The translations under genes and the position numbers were made by a program. The notes under the pieces are model-generated. The model made no database searches. It had not been told where the DNA came from and saw nothing but the letters and a program-made list of their open reading frames with translations. DNA of 64,000 nucleotides from Thermoanaerobaculum sp. (GTDB taxonomy: Bacteria; Acidobacteriota; Thermoanaerobaculia; Multivoradales; UBA5704). Of this stretch, positions 41,793 through 50,758 are shown piece by piece (within the stretch, counting starts at the first letter, position 1; every line of letters starts with the position of its first letter). Location: the NCBI GenBank assembly GCA_021154885.1, contig JAJKHS010000139.1:1-64000 (forward strand), written 5' to 3'.

Positions 41793-44708
41793 ATGGCCCG
41801 CTTTTTCGTCCCTGGTCTGCTCGCGTTCCTCGCCCTCGCCACCCCCCTCGCCGCCCAGGCGCCGCCCCCGGCCCAGCCGGCCCCGTCCGCGGTCGTGGTC
41901 CACGACGAGCCCATCCCTCCGGGGGAGCCGGGGGGGCCGGACCTGTGGGCTCCGGACCGGCCTGAGCCGGGGAGCGTCGAGAAGATCAAGGAGTACACCA
42001 CCGCTCCCGAGTTCCTCCCGGAGTCCGTGGCCTACGTGCCCGACTCGGCCACGGTGCCCTCGCCCGCCAAGGTCCTGGGCCATCTCGTGGGCGCGCCGGA
42101 CGAGCTGTCCCGCGTCGCCGACGTCCACGGCTATTTCCGCCGCCTCGCCGCGGCGAGCGATCGGGTGCAGGTGCGGACCATCGGCACCAGTGAGGAGGGA
42201 CGGGAGATCCTCCTCGTCCTCGTCTCCGACGCGCAGAACCTGGCCGAGCTCGACCGCTACCGGGACGTCACCGCCCGCCTCGCCGATCCCCGCCGCACCT
42301 CGCGCGCCGAGGCCCGCCAGCTCGCCGAGCAGGGGAAGGTCTTCTACTGGCTCACCGGCGGCCTGCACTCCGCGGAGACGGGCAGCCCCGAGATGCTCAT
42401 GGAGCTGGCCTACCGCCTCGCGGTCTCCGAGAAGCCGGAGGTCCAGGCCATCCGCAGGAACGCCATCGTCCTCATCACTCCCGTAGTGGAGGCCGACGGC
42501 CGCGATCGCATGGTGGACTGGTACTACCGCAACGTCCGCAACCGCAAGCTCCCCTACGAGGAGCTCGGCGAAATCCTTTCGCCGCCGTACTGGGGCCACT
42601 ACGTCTTCCACGACAACAACCGCGATGGCATGCAGCTCACCCAGGCCTTGAGCCGCGCCGTCCACGAGACCTTCTTCGCCTTCCATCCGCAGGCGATGCA
42701 CGACCTCCACGAGTCGCTCCCACTGCTCTACGTGATGACCGGCTACGGCCCTTACAACCACGCCATCGATCCGGTGACGATCAGCGAGTGGACCCAGTTC
42801 GGCTATCACGAGGCCGGCGCTCTCGCCGCCCAGGGGCTGACCGGCGTCTGGACCTGGGGGTTCTGGGACGGCTGGTGGCCGGGCTATATGAATGGTGTCG
42901 CCAACAACCACAACTCCATGGGCCGCTTCTACGAGACCTTCGGCAACGCCGCCGCCGGCACTTTCGACCGCGACCTCTCGGACGTGAAGTTCGTGGGCAA
43001 GCCGGTCACCGACGTCCAGTGGTATCGCCCGCTGCCGCCGAAGAAGAAGCTCCGCTGGTCGCTGCGGGACAACACCAACTATATGGAGGCCGGTGTTCTG
43101 TCAGCCCTGGAATACGCCGCCGCCCACCGGCAGGAGCTGCTGGAGGACTTCTGGATCAAGGGCAACCGGTCGCTGGAGAAGGGGCGGACGGAGGCTCCCT
43201 ACGCCTGGATCTTTTCGCTGGAGCAGCGCGATCCCGCCCGCCTCGCCTATCTCGTCAACCAGCTCCGGGCGCAGCGCATCGACGTCCACCGTCTCAGCGG
43301 CGATCTGAAGCTGGGAGAGAAGACCTGGACCGCCGGCAGCTACGTGGTGCGCATGGATCAGCCCTATCGCAACCTCGCCGTGAGCCTGCTGGAGGAGCAG
43401 AAGTTCCCGGCCGACGAGCCGAATCCTCCCTACGACGACGTGGCCTGGACCTGGCCGCTGATCTACGGCGTCCAGGGCAGCCCGGTGGCCGACAGGAAGG
43501 TGCTCGCCGCCGCCATGGAGCCCCTGACCGCCGATGTCACCGCCACCGGCGGAGTGGAGGGGACGGGGCCGGTCTTCCTGCTGCGCGATACCGGCCAGAC
43601 GGCCCTCCTCGAGGCCCGCGTGCTGCTGGCCGGAGCCCAGGTGGACGCGGCGGAGACGGCCTTCACGGCCGGCGGCGTCTCCTATCCGCCGGGGAGTTGG
43701 ATCGTCGAGGGGCCGCGCGAGGCGGTGGAGGAGGCGGCTCGCCGCACGGGGCTGTCGTTCACCGCCGCGGCCGCCGTGCCCGAGGTGCGGCGCCACGTGG
43801 TGGACCTCCCTCGCCTCGCCGTGCTTCACAACTGGATCAGCACCCAGGACGCCGGCTGGGCGCGCTACACCCTGGACCGCGGCAAGATCCCCTACACCTC
43901 GATCAACGACGACGACCTGAAGCGTGGCGGCCTCGCCGAGCGCTTCGACGTCATCCTCTTCCCGCAGAGCCGCGGCAGCCTCACCGATCTGATCCATGGC
44001 CTCGATGCGAAGTTCTCGCCTCTGCCGTTCAACCGCACGCCGGAGTTCCCCAGCCAGGGCATTCCGGACGCCTCGGACGATGTCACCGGCGGCATGGGCT
44101 TCGCGGGGATGCTCAACCTCCAGCGCTTCCTGGAGGCGGGCGGCGTGCTCGTCGCCCTGGGGAGCTCGGGCACGCTGCCGGTCGAGGGCGGGCTGGTCCG
44201 CGGCGCGGAGCGCGTGCCGCCCGGCGGCTTCAATTCCCCCGGCTCGGAGCTGCGGGCCAAGGTGCTGCGGCCGGAGCACCCCATCGCCTATGGCTACGAG
44301 GAGCTGACCCAGGTCTTCCGCAGCAACGGACCGCTGTTCGACGTGCCGAAGTCCGAGCGCGGCCGGGTGATCGTGCAGTTCGGGACCAGGAAGACCGACG
44401 GCGAGGACGAGAAAAAGGAGGCGAAGGCGGCGGGCGGCATCGAGGTGGAGGAGCTGGACGCCCCGGCCGGAGCGCCGAAGCCCGAAGGCAAGCCCGCGGC
44501 GAAGGGAAAGCAGGACGACCGGCTGGTGCTCTCCGGCTTCGTACGCGGCGAGGACGCCCTCAACGGCAAGCCGGCCATCCTCGACCTGCCGGTGGGCAAG
44601 GGGCGGGTGATCCTCTTCTCCTTCAATCCGCTCCACCGCTACCTGAACCTGGCGGATTTCCGCTTCGTCTGGAACGTGCTGCTCAACTGGAACGACCTGC
44701 CGAAGTGA
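41793..44708 (+). CDS. Secreted M14-family zinc carboxypeptidase
   Basis: A 971-residue exported protein: signal peptide 'ARFFVPGLLAFLALATPLAA', then a peptidase M14 domain with the zinc motif HxxE in 'TGGLHSAETGSPEMLMELA' and a later His in 'FHPQAMHDLHESLPL'. After the catalytic region (about residue 500) come linker and C-terminal beta domains including a DJ-1/GATase-like segment ('ILFPQSRGSLTDLI'). AAGGAGG precedes the ATG by 11 bases. The stop overlaps the GTG of murJ (GTGA). The protein probably digests peptides in the periplasm or outside. Confidence 0.85.
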   Translation: MARFFVPGLLAFLALATPLAAQAPPPAQPAPSAVVVHDEPIPPGEPGGPDLWAPDRPEPGSVEKIKEYTTAPEFLPESVAYVPDSATVPSPAKVLGHLVGAPDELSRVADVHGYFRRLAAASDRVQVRTIGTSEEGREILLVLVSDAQNLAELDRYRDVTARLADPRRTSRAEARQLAEQGKVFYWLTGGLHSAETGSPEMLMELAYRLAVSEKPEVQAIRRNAIVLITPVVEADGRDRMVDWYYRNVRNRKLPYEELGEILSPPYWGHYVFHDNNRDGMQLTQALSRAVHETFFAFHPQAMHDLHESLPLLYVMTGYGPYNHAIDPVTISEWTQFGYHEAGALAAQGLTGVWTWGFWDGWWPGYMNGVANNHNSMGRFYETFGNAAAGTFDRDLSDVKFVGKPVTDVQWYRPLPPKKKLRWSLRDNTNYMEAGVLSALEYAAAHRQELLEDFWIKGNRSLEKGRTEAPYAWIFSLEQRDPARLAYLVNQLRAQRIDVHRLSGDLKLGEKTWTAGSYVVRMDQPYRNLAVSLLEEQKFPADEPNPPYDDVAWTWPLIYGVQGSPVADRKVLAAAMEPLTADVTATGGVEGTGPVFLLRDTGQTALLEARVLLAGAQVDAAETAFTAGGVSYPPGSWIVEGPREAVEEAARRTGLSFTAAAAVPEVRRHVVDLPRLAVLHNWISTQDAGWARYTLDRGKIPYTSINDDDLKRGGLAERFDVILFPQSRGSLTDLIHGLDAKFSPLPFNRTPEFPSQGIPDASDDVTGGMGFAGMLNLQRFLEAGGVLVALGSSGTLPVEGGLVRGAERVPPGGFNSPGSELRAKVLRPEHPIAYGYEELTQVFRSNGPLFDVPKSERGRVIVQFGTRKTDGEDEKKEAKAAGGIEVEELDAPAGAPKPEGKPAAKGKQDDRLVLSGFVRGEDALNGKPAILDLPVGKGRVILFSFNPLHRYLNLADFRFVWNVLLNWNDLPK

Positions 44709-46396
44709 GCGAGCCCGAGGACCTGCCTCCTCCCCCGGCCCGCGCGAAAAGCGGCGCCGTCATGGTCTTCGCGGGCATCCTGCTCAGCCGCCTGATCGGC
44801 TTCGTGCGCGAGGGGACCTTCGCCCGCTTTTTCGGCGTCAGTCCCTACCAGGACGCCCTGTCGGCGGCCATGCGGGTGCCCAACATCCTCCAGAACCTGC
44901 TGGGGGAGGGGATCCTCTCGGCCTCCTTCATCCCCATCTACAGCCGCCTGCTGGCGGCGGGCAAGGAGAAGGAGGCCGGCCGCTTCGCGGGCGCCATCTT
45001 CGGCCTCATGGTGGCCATGGCGGCCGGCATCGCCCTGCTCGGCAACCTGCTGGCGCGGCCCGTCGTCTTGCTCCTCGCCCCGGGCTTCCGCGGCGACGCC
45101 GTCAAGGTGGCGGCCGGGACGCTGGCGGTGAACCGCTTCGACCTCACGGTGACCGGCGTCCGCATCCTCTTCCCCATGACCGGCTGCCTGGTGCTGTCGG
45201 TCTGGGCTCTGGCCGTGCTCAACAGCCACCGGCGTTTCTTCCTCCCTTACTTCGCGCCGGTGCTGTGGAACGCGGCGATCATCGGCACGCTGACCTTCGC
45301 CGGCGGGCACGTGGTGGTGGGGAGCCATGGCTTGCAGGACGCCGCGGTGCAGACCGGCCTCTTCCGGGCCGCCTGCTGGGGGGGCTTTCTCGGCGGCCTC
45401 CTCCAGTTCCTGGTGCAGGTGCCGGGACTGGTGCGCGTCGTCAAAGGCTTCCGCCTGTCGTTCTCCGTCCAGGTGCCCGGAGTGCGCGAGGCGCTCGCGG
45501 CGTGGTGGCCCGCCGTGGCCGGCCGCGGCGTGGTGCAGATCGCCGGCTACGTCGATCTCTTCCTGGCCAGCCTGCTCGCCCCGGGCGCGCAGTCGGCGGA
45601 CCGCTTCGCCCAGACGTTCTATCTCCTTCCCATCGGCCTGTTCGGCATCTCGGTGGCGGCCTCGGAGCTGCCGGAGCTGTCACGCCTGCGGGCCGAGGGG
45701 GCGGCGGCGGCGATGCTCGAGCGCGTCCGCCGGGCCCTGCGCTACGTGGCATTCCTCAACGTGCCGACGGTCGTCGGCTACTTCGCCTTCGGCTACCTGG
45801 TGATCGGCCTGTTCCGGCGGGGGAGCTTCGGCGCCGGGGCCAACTGGCTGGTCTACCTGGTGCTCTGCGGCTATTCGACGGGCATCCTCGCCACCACCAC
45901 CTCGCGGCTGCTCCAGAACACCTTCTACGCCCTGGGCGACACCCGCTCGCCGGCCCGCATCGCGGCGCTCCGCGTCGGCACCTCGGCCCTGTTGGCCGTG
46001 CCTCTCATGTACCTGCTCGACCTCTTCCCCCTGTCCGCCCTGGTGGGACCGCTGCCGCCCGGCAACCCGCTGTACCTGGGATCGGTGGGGCTCTCGCTGG
46101 CCTCCGGATTCGGTGCCTGGATGGAGCTTTACCAGCTTCGCAGGGCGCTCCGGCGCAGGCTCCCCGAGTTCGAGCTGCCCTGGCGCGAGGACGGCCGCAT
46201 GGTGCTCCTCGCGCTCGGGGCGGCCCTGCCGGCGGCCGTCGTCTGGTGGCTGCTGCCCCCTCTCTCCTTCGTCCTCAAGGCCGGCGTGGTGCTGGGCACC
46301 TACGGCCTCGCCTACCTGCTGCTCTGCCGCCTGGCCGGAGTCGAGGAGGTGGAGGCGTTCGTGGGCGGACTGCGGCGGCGCCTGAAGCGCCGCTGA
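44705..46396 (+). CDS. murJ: Lipid II flippase MurJ
   Basis: A 563-residue polytopic protein of the MOP superfamily, about 14 helices. 'LLSRLIGFVREGTFARFFG' and 'AMRVPNILQNLLGEGILSAS' with 'FIPIYSRLLA' are the MurJ signature. MurJ moves lipid-linked peptidoglycan precursor across the inner membrane. Coupling to the peptidase gene by GTGA overlap links two envelope functions. A weak hairpin (46424-46444, CGCCC against GGGCG) follows the stop codon. Confidence 0.94.
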   Translation: MSEPEDLPPPPARAKSGAVMVFAGILLSRLIGFVREGTFARFFGVSPYQDALSAAMRVPNILQNLLGEGILSASFIPIYSRLLAAGKEKEAGRFAGAIFGLMVAMAAGIALLGNLLARPVVLLLAPGFRGDAVKVAAGTLAVNRFDLTVTGVRILFPMTGCLVLSVWALAVLNSHRRFFLPYFAPVLWNAAIIGTLTFAGGHVVVGSHGLQDAAVQTGLFRAACWGGFLGGLLQFLVQVPGLVRVVKGFRLSFSVQVPGVREALAAWWPAVAGRGVVQIAGYVDLFLASLLAPGAQSADRFAQTFYLLPIGLFGISVAASELPELSRLRAEGAAAAMLERVRRALRYVAFLNVPTVVGYFAFGYLVIGLFRRGSFGAGANWLVYLVLCGYSTGILATTTSRLLQNTFYALGDTRSPARIAALRVGTSALLAVPLMYLLDLFPLSALVGPLPPGNPLYLGSVGLSLASGFGAWMELYQLRRALRRRLPEFELPWREDGRMVLLALGAALPAAVVWWLLPPLSFVLKAGVVLGTYGLAYLLLCRLAGVEEVEAFVGGLRRRLKRR

Positions 46397-46556
46397 CAAA
46401 AATGGCTCGTTTTTTGCTTATTTCGCCCTGAATTGTTCCGGGCGATTTCGCTCTGAGCCACATGGAACCCGGCCAGCAGGGAGTCGAGTCTCGGAAGGTC
46501 GTGCTGTGCCGGGGCGTTTTCTGCGCACGACGTGTCGGGATTACAAGGAGCGTCTA

Positions 46557-46979
46557 TTGAACCCAGCCGCCGAAGAGAGCCCGCCCGCTGCAGCCCCTCC
46601 CCTCGCCGGCCTGCGGGTGTTGGCGGTGGATGACGATCCCGATACCCTCGACCTCGTGGCCGAGCTGCTGAGCCTGCGCGGTGCTGAAGTGGTGCCCGCG
46701 GCCTCGGCCGCTGCGGCGCTGGCGGCCCTCCAGCGGTTCGCGCCGGATGTCCTGGTGAGCGACATCGGCATGCCGGATCGCGACGGCTACGACCTGATCC
46801 GCGACGTCCGCGGCCTCGGCCACAGCCCGGACGACCTCCCGGCCGTGGCGGTCACTGCCTTCGTCAGCCCCGAGGACCGCCGGCGGGCCCTCGACGCCGG
46901 CTTCCAGGTCCACCTCGCCAAACCCGTCGATCCCGGCGAGCTGACCGCCGTGGTGGCGCGACTGGGTCGCGCTTCCTAG
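46557..46979 (+). CDS. Receiver-only response regulator
   Basis: A 140-residue single receiver domain. The acidic pocket is 'AVDDDP', the phospho-acceptor Asp is in 'DVLVSDIGMPDRDGYDL', Thr is in 'VAVTAF' and Lys in 'HLAKPVDPGEL'. No output domain is present, so it probably works by protein contact or phosphotransfer. The TTG at 46557 with AAGGAG seven bases before it is preferred over GTG 46506. The end overlaps the convergent gene by four bases. Confidence 0.8.
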   Translation: MNPAAEESPPAAAPPLAGLRVLAVDDDPDTLDLVAELLSLRGAEVVPAASAAAALAALQRFAPDVLVSDIGMPDRDGYDLIRDVRGLGHSPDDLPAVAVTAFVSPEDRRRALDAGFQVHLAKPVDPGELTAVVARLGRAS

Positions 46980-47404
46980 ACCCGGATGGGCCGGCGCACC
47001 GCGAGCGACCGGGAGAGGAGCTGGGCGCTGCGCCGCAGGAGCTCCGGTATCCTGGCCTGGAGCTCGGCGGATTGCCGGCGCAGGTGCAGGCCTCGCTCGC
47101 GGGCTGCCGAGTGCCGCAGCCGCTGGAGCAGGACCTCGATCCGCGTGGCCTTGCGCGCGGCCTCGGCGACGTGATGCCGGGCGTCTCCGCGCTCGTTGCG
47201 GCCCAGGAGCCAGGTGGCATAGGAGAGCTCGCTCAGGAAGCTGAAGACGAGGTCCGGTGCGCCGTCCAGGCGGCCCCGGCCCTCCTCGATGCGCGCCATC
47301 AGCTTGTCGCATCCGTGAGTCCGTCCTGTTGCCGAATACTGCAACGCCAGCTCCAGGAGCAGGTGGCAACGCGGCCATTCCATGGCCCAGGCGACGGTTT
47401 CCAT
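46976..47404 (-). CDS. Helical hypothetical protein
   Basis: About 142 residues, beginning 'METVAWAMEWPRCHLLLELA' and continuing as Arg-rich helices ('ARKATRIEVLLQRLRHSA', 'LHLRRQSAELQARIPELLRR'). It has no signal or membrane segment. No family is recognised. It is convergent with the receiver gene and diverges from the universal stress protein gene. Confidence 0.5.
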   Translation of the reverse strand: METVAWAMEWPRCHLLLELALQYSATGRTHGCDKLMARIEEGRGRLDGAPDLVFSFLSELSYATWLLGRNERGDARHHVAEAARKATRIEVLLQRLRHSAARERGLHLRRQSAELQARIPELLRRSAQLLSRSLAVRRPIRV

Positions 47405-47488
47405 GGGTGGACGATAGCACCTCCGGCTGTTGACACTCCAACCGGGCAATGCACATCATGGAAGGGAGGACGAGAGAGGAGGGGTGTC

Positions 47489-47914
47489 ATGTTCCGAAAG
47501 ATTCTGGTCCCCGTCGACTTCACCGACAAGAACGAGGCGGCGCTGCGCACCGCCATCGAGATCGCCGGCCGCGCAGTGGGCGGCTGCGAGGTCACGCTGC
47601 TGCACGTTATCGAGGCCATCGAGCACCTGGAGCCCGGCGAGATGGCGGACTTCTACCGCAGCCTGGAGACGCGGGCCACGGCGCGGCTCTTCACTCTCCA
47701 CGACCGCTTCAAGGAGGCGGGCGTCGCCGTGCGCCAGGAGTTGCTCATCGGTAAGCGGGCAGAGACCATCGTGCGCTACGCGGAGGACAACGACGCGGAC
47801 TTGGTGATCCTCTCCTCCCACAAGGTGGACCGCGACCATCCCGCCCTCGGCCTGGGGACTCTCAGCTACCGCATCGCCATCGTGGTGCGGTGCCCGGTGC
47901 TGCTGGTGAAGTAA
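47489..47914 (+). CDS. Universal stress protein (UspA family)
   Basis: A 141-residue Usp fold: 'FRKILVPVDFTDKNEAALRT' at the start, 'TLLHVIEAI', and the C-terminal 'ADLVILSSHKVDR...SYRIAIVVRCPVLLVK'. The ATP-binding G-x2-G-x9-G-S/T-x motif is altered to 'HPALGLGTLSYRIA', so nucleotide binding is uncertain. GAGGAGGGG lies five bases upstream of the ATG. The host role, probably in stress survival, is not defined. Confidence 0.88.
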   Translation: MFRKILVPVDFTDKNEAALRTAIEIAGRAVGGCEVTLLHVIEAIEHLEPGEMADFYRSLETRATARLFTLHDRFKEAGVAVRQELLIGKRAETIVRYAEDNDADLVILSSHKVDRDHPALGLGTLSYRIAIVVRCPVLLVK

Positions 47915-47922
47915 GGGGAGTC

Positions 47923-48399
47923 ATGGATCTCGATGAAGCGCTGCGGGTCCTGGCGAGCCTCGGCAAGGAGAGGGTCGAATACGTCCTCGTGGGCGGCGCC
48001 GCGGTGACGATGCATGGGCTGGTGAGGGCAACGGAAGACCTCGATTTTTTCGTCCGACCGACGGCCGAGAACGTCGATCGCCTGCGCAGAGCCCTGAAAG
48101 CAGTCTACGACGATCCGAGCATCGACGAGATCTCGACCGAGGATCTGCTGGGAGACTATCCGGCGGTTCGGTATTATCCTCCTGAAGGCGAGCTGTTCCT
48201 GGACATCATGACCCGGCTCGGGGAATTCGCCACCTACGAGAGCCTGGAATTCCAGGAGATCGAATACAAGGGCGTCAAGGTCAGGATCGCCACCCCCAGG
48301 ATTCTCTACTGGATGAAGAAGGGAACGGTTCGCGACATCGACCATTCCGACGCCGCGAGACTGAAAGAGAAGTTCAAGCTCACAGACGACGATCTTTGA
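47923..48399 (+). CDS. Nucleotidyltransferase (AbiEii/MNT-like toxin candidate)
   Basis: A 158-residue protein with a nucleotidyltransferase core: 'YVLVGGAAVTMHGLVRATED' followed by 'LDFFVRPT', giving the G-G and D-x-D-like pattern of the family, then 'VRIATPRILYWMKKGTVRD'. Such proteins act as toxins or antitoxins in AbiE- and MNT-type systems. The 79-residue gene 18 bases downstream is a natural partner. It lies close behind the stress protein but begins with its own GGGGAG. Confidence 0.75.
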   Translation: MDLDEALRVLASLGKERVEYVLVGGAAVTMHGLVRATEDLDFFVRPTAENVDRLRRALKAVYDDPSIDEISTEDLLGDYPAVRYYPPEGELFLDIMTRLGEFATYESLEFQEIEYKGVKVRIATPRILYWMKKGTVRDIDHSDAARLKEKFKLTDDDL

Positions 48400-48417
48400 C
48401 CCGTCGAAAAGGATTTC

Positions 48418-48657
48418 ATGCCAATTCAGAAATTCCGCAGCGTTGAGGACATGCCGCCGGTCCCTCCCTGTGAGACCGTGGACGAGGACTGTCTGCGCAG
48501 AATCGCCGGGCTCTGGGCGCGAACATCCGCCTGGAGCGGCATGGTCTATCCACGTGGGGTCTTCAAGTTCAGATCCATCGAGGAGGCGCAGGCCGCCCGC
48601 GAGCGTGTCACCCAGGAGAACGTCGACCGGCTCCGCCGGGAGCGCGAGAGACCCTGA
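48418..48657 (+). CDS. Small partner protein of the nucleotidyltransferase
   Basis: A 79-residue hydrophilic protein with two related segments, 'QKFRSVEDM' and 'FKFRSIEEA'. The C-terminal half is an Arg/Glu-rich helix ('ERVTQENVDRLRRERERP'). Eighteen bases separate it from the nucleotidyltransferase stop, so the two form an operon. An antitoxin or adaptor role is inferred from this context only. Confidence 0.65.
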   Translation: MPIQKFRSVEDMPPVPPCETVDEDCLRRIAGLWARTSAWSGMVYPRGVFKFRSIEEAQAARERVTQENVDRLRRERERP

Positions 48658-48671
48658 TCGCGCTCCAGAAA

Positions 48672-48802
48672 AGCTGAACAAGGACATAAAGGACAACGAG
48701 GACATCAAGGACGAGGAGCCCCGGTCTGGGCAGTATCCTGCGTGTCCTGGATACCCTTCGTGTCGCCAATCCAAAATCCAAAATCCCCAATCCAAAATTG
48801 CC
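48672..48802. repeat. AAGGACA and CCAAAATCC word repeats upstream of MFS gene
   Basis: AAGGACATAAAGGAC and AACGAGGACATCAAGGAC (about 48680-48712) are answered by GTGTCCTGGATACCC and CTTCGTGTC (48739-48763). They are followed by AATCCAAAATCC tandem words (about 48768-48800) that run right up to the MFS start codon. The first part belongs to the same style as 150-232. The CCAAAATCC part is AT-richer than its surroundings and may supply promoter function by accident. Confidence 0.5.
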
Positions 48803-50023
48803 ATGTTCCGCGCCGTCGCCACCGCCTACCGGGAGGCCTTCTCAGGCCTCAACCGCAACGTCTGGCTGCTCTCCATCGCGTCGCTGGTCAACCGCAGCGG
48901 CACGATGGTGATGCCGTTCCTGACCCTGTACTTGGTCGAGAAGCGCGGCTTCACCACCACGCAGGCGGGGCAGGTCCTGGCGCTGTATGGCCTGGGCGCC
49001 ATGGTGGCCTCGTATGCTGGAGGGTGGCTCTGCGACCGCTTCGGGTCCGTGCAGGTGATGAAGGTCAGTCTTGGCCTCACGGGGGTGAGCTTCCTGCTGC
49101 TCGGCCACCTGCGCAGCCGGCTGGCCATCGCCGGCATGGTGCTGGTCCTGAGCCTGGTGGGGGAGGCGTTCCGGCCGGCGAACCTGTCGGCGCTGGCGGC
49201 GGCGGCCGGGCCGGAGAATCGCGCCCGGGGGTTTGGCCTGCTGCGGCTGGCGGTCAATATGGGGATGACGCTGGGACCTTCGGTGGGCGGGTTCCTGGCG
49301 CTCCACGACTACGGCTGGCTGTTCGTGGCCGACGGTGTGACCTGTCTGCTCGCCACCGGCCTCCTGTTTTTCATTCCGCCGCTGAGGTCGGCCGCACCCG
49401 GCGAGCCCGCGCGGCGGCCGGGCGGCGGCTCGTCGCCGTGGCGGGACGGCCCGTTCCTGGCGATGATGGGGTTGATGTTCCTGATGACGATCGTCACGTT
49501 TCAGATCGCCAGCACGTTCCCCCTCACACTGCACGACCTCTACGGCTTTTCAGAGGCGAAGATCGGGCTCACCCTGGCGGTCAACACGCTGGTCATCGTG
49601 GCGTTCGAGATGGTCCTGGTGCACTCGCTGTCGGGGCGCGATCCCATGGCGGTGGTGGCGGCCGGCGCGCTGATCTTCTGCGGCGGCATGGCCCTTCTCC
49701 CCCTGGGCTCGAGCTTCCTCTACGTCGCTTTCACGGTGGTGGTCTGGACGGTGGGGGAGATGCTGACGTTTCCGATGCTCAGCGCGGTGGTGGCCGACCG
49801 GGCGGGAACAGACAGTCTGGGCCGCTACATGGGCGTGCTCAATCTCGCCGCCGCCATGGCCTTCGTGGCGGCGCCCCTGGCCGGCACCTGGGTCTACCAG
49901 CACTTGGGGATGCGGGCGCTGTGGTTCGGCTGCGGCGGCGTGGGGGTCGTCGCCTGGGCGGGGTTCCGCCTCCTGGCCGCGGCCCGTGGGCGGGCCCTCG
50001 GCCAGGAGCTGCCGGGAGCCTGA
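48803..50023 (+). CDS. Major facilitator superfamily transporter
   Basis: A 406-residue protein with about 12 transmembrane helices in two halves. The MFS loop 2-3 motif is 'AGGWLCDRFGSVQVMKVSL', and 'RLAVNMGMTLGPSVGGFLAL' is the motif C-like segment. The substrate is not evident; the pattern fits drug/efflux or solute:H+ antiport carriers. The ATG lies next to a word repeat and no clear ribosome-binding site is seen. Confidence 0.85.
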   Translation: MFRAVATAYREAFSGLNRNVWLLSIASLVNRSGTMVMPFLTLYLVEKRGFTTTQAGQVLALYGLGAMVASYAGGWLCDRFGSVQVMKVSLGLTGVSFLLLGHLRSRLAIAGMVLVLSLVGEAFRPANLSALAAAAGPENRARGFGLLRLAVNMGMTLGPSVGGFLALHDYGWLFVADGVTCLLATGLLFFIPPLRSAAPGEPARRPGGGSSPWRDGPFLAMMGLMFLMTIVTFQIASTFPLTLHDLYGFSEAKIGLTLAVNTLVIVAFEMVLVHSLSGRDPMAVVAAGALIFCGGMALLPLGSSFLYVAFTVVVWTVGEMLTFPMLSAVVADRAGTDSLGRYMGVLNLAAAMAFVAAPLAGTWVYQHLGMRALWFGCGGVGVVAWAGFRLLAAARGRALGQELPGA

Positions 50024-50024
50024 C

Positions 50025-50528
50025 CTACGCCGGCGGCTCCTCCTCGTGCCGGTGCAGCTTGCGGTAGCCGCGGTTCCAGTAGACCAGGGGCGGCGCCTCC
50101 TCCTCCGGCACCTGGCTCGCCGTCACCTCGCCCACGTAGATGGTGTGGGAGCCGGCCGGATAGCGGGCGTGGATGCGGCAGTCGAGCCACGCCAGGGCGT
50201 CCACCAGGATGGGCGCGCCGGTCGCGGCCGTGGACCAGTTGCCCAGGGCGAAGCGGTCCTCGTCCTTCACCCAGGCGAAGCGGTTGGAGAGCTCGGACTG
50301 CCCCTCGCCCAGGATGTTCACCGCGAAGACCGCCTCGGGCTCCTCCAGCAGGGTGTGGGCGTGGTGGCGATTCTCGATGATGATCATGATCAGCGGCGGC
50401 TCGGCCGAGACCGAGGCGAAGGCCGAGACGGTGAGGCCATGGCTCCGCTCGCCCGCCTTGACGGTCACGATCGTGACGCCGGCGGGGAAGTGGCGCAGCG
50501 CTTTGCGAAAGTCTTCCGATGAGATCAC
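50025..50528 (-). CDS. Flavin reductase family protein
   Basis: A 167-residue flavin reductase-like domain that binds FMN or FAD and uses NAD(P)H, often feeding a two-component monooxygenase. The start 'DFRKALRHFPAGVTIVTVKA' and 'GLTVSAFASVSAEPPLIMII' are family hallmarks. The GTG at 50528 has AAGGAG six bases upstream. No monooxygenase partner is next to it. It converges with the MFS gene, one base apart. Confidence 0.88.
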   Translation of the reverse strand: MISSEDFRKALRHFPAGVTIVTVKAGERSHGLTVSAFASVSAEPPLIMIIIENRHHAHTLLEEPEAVFAVNILGEGQSELSNRFAWVKDEDRFALGNWSTAATGAPILVDALAWLDCRIHARYPAGSHTIYVGEVTASQVPEEEAPPLVYWNRGYRKLHRHEEEPPA

Positions 50529-50758
50529 CTGAATCTCCTTCCCGAGAGAGGTGCTGCCGCTCGCAGGAGAGCGTTAGCGATTGTCCCACATCCGATGGGT
50601 CTTCGCGGACCCGGACCATGGCAACTGGCTTGCGCAAAACAAGGTGCAGCCCGGAGGCGCGCAGGGGACACGGGGGCCCCCCTCCCTTTACTGCGGAGCG
50701 GCATGCATCTAAGCTACCCGCAGTTCTCGTAGCATCCGCAGGGGGAGGTCCGTCGAAA

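Noticed and set aside
42788-44700. A much longer murJ reading frame starting inside the M14 peptidase gene
   Set aside because: The upstream part is a shadow of the peptidase frame (Arg/Gly-rich, no family pattern). The GTG at 44705 overlapping the peptidase stop starts the recognisable MurJ sequence.
46424-46444. An intrinsic terminator after murJ
   Set aside because: The stem is only five base pairs with an 11-base loop and no T tract directly after it. It is too weak to call.
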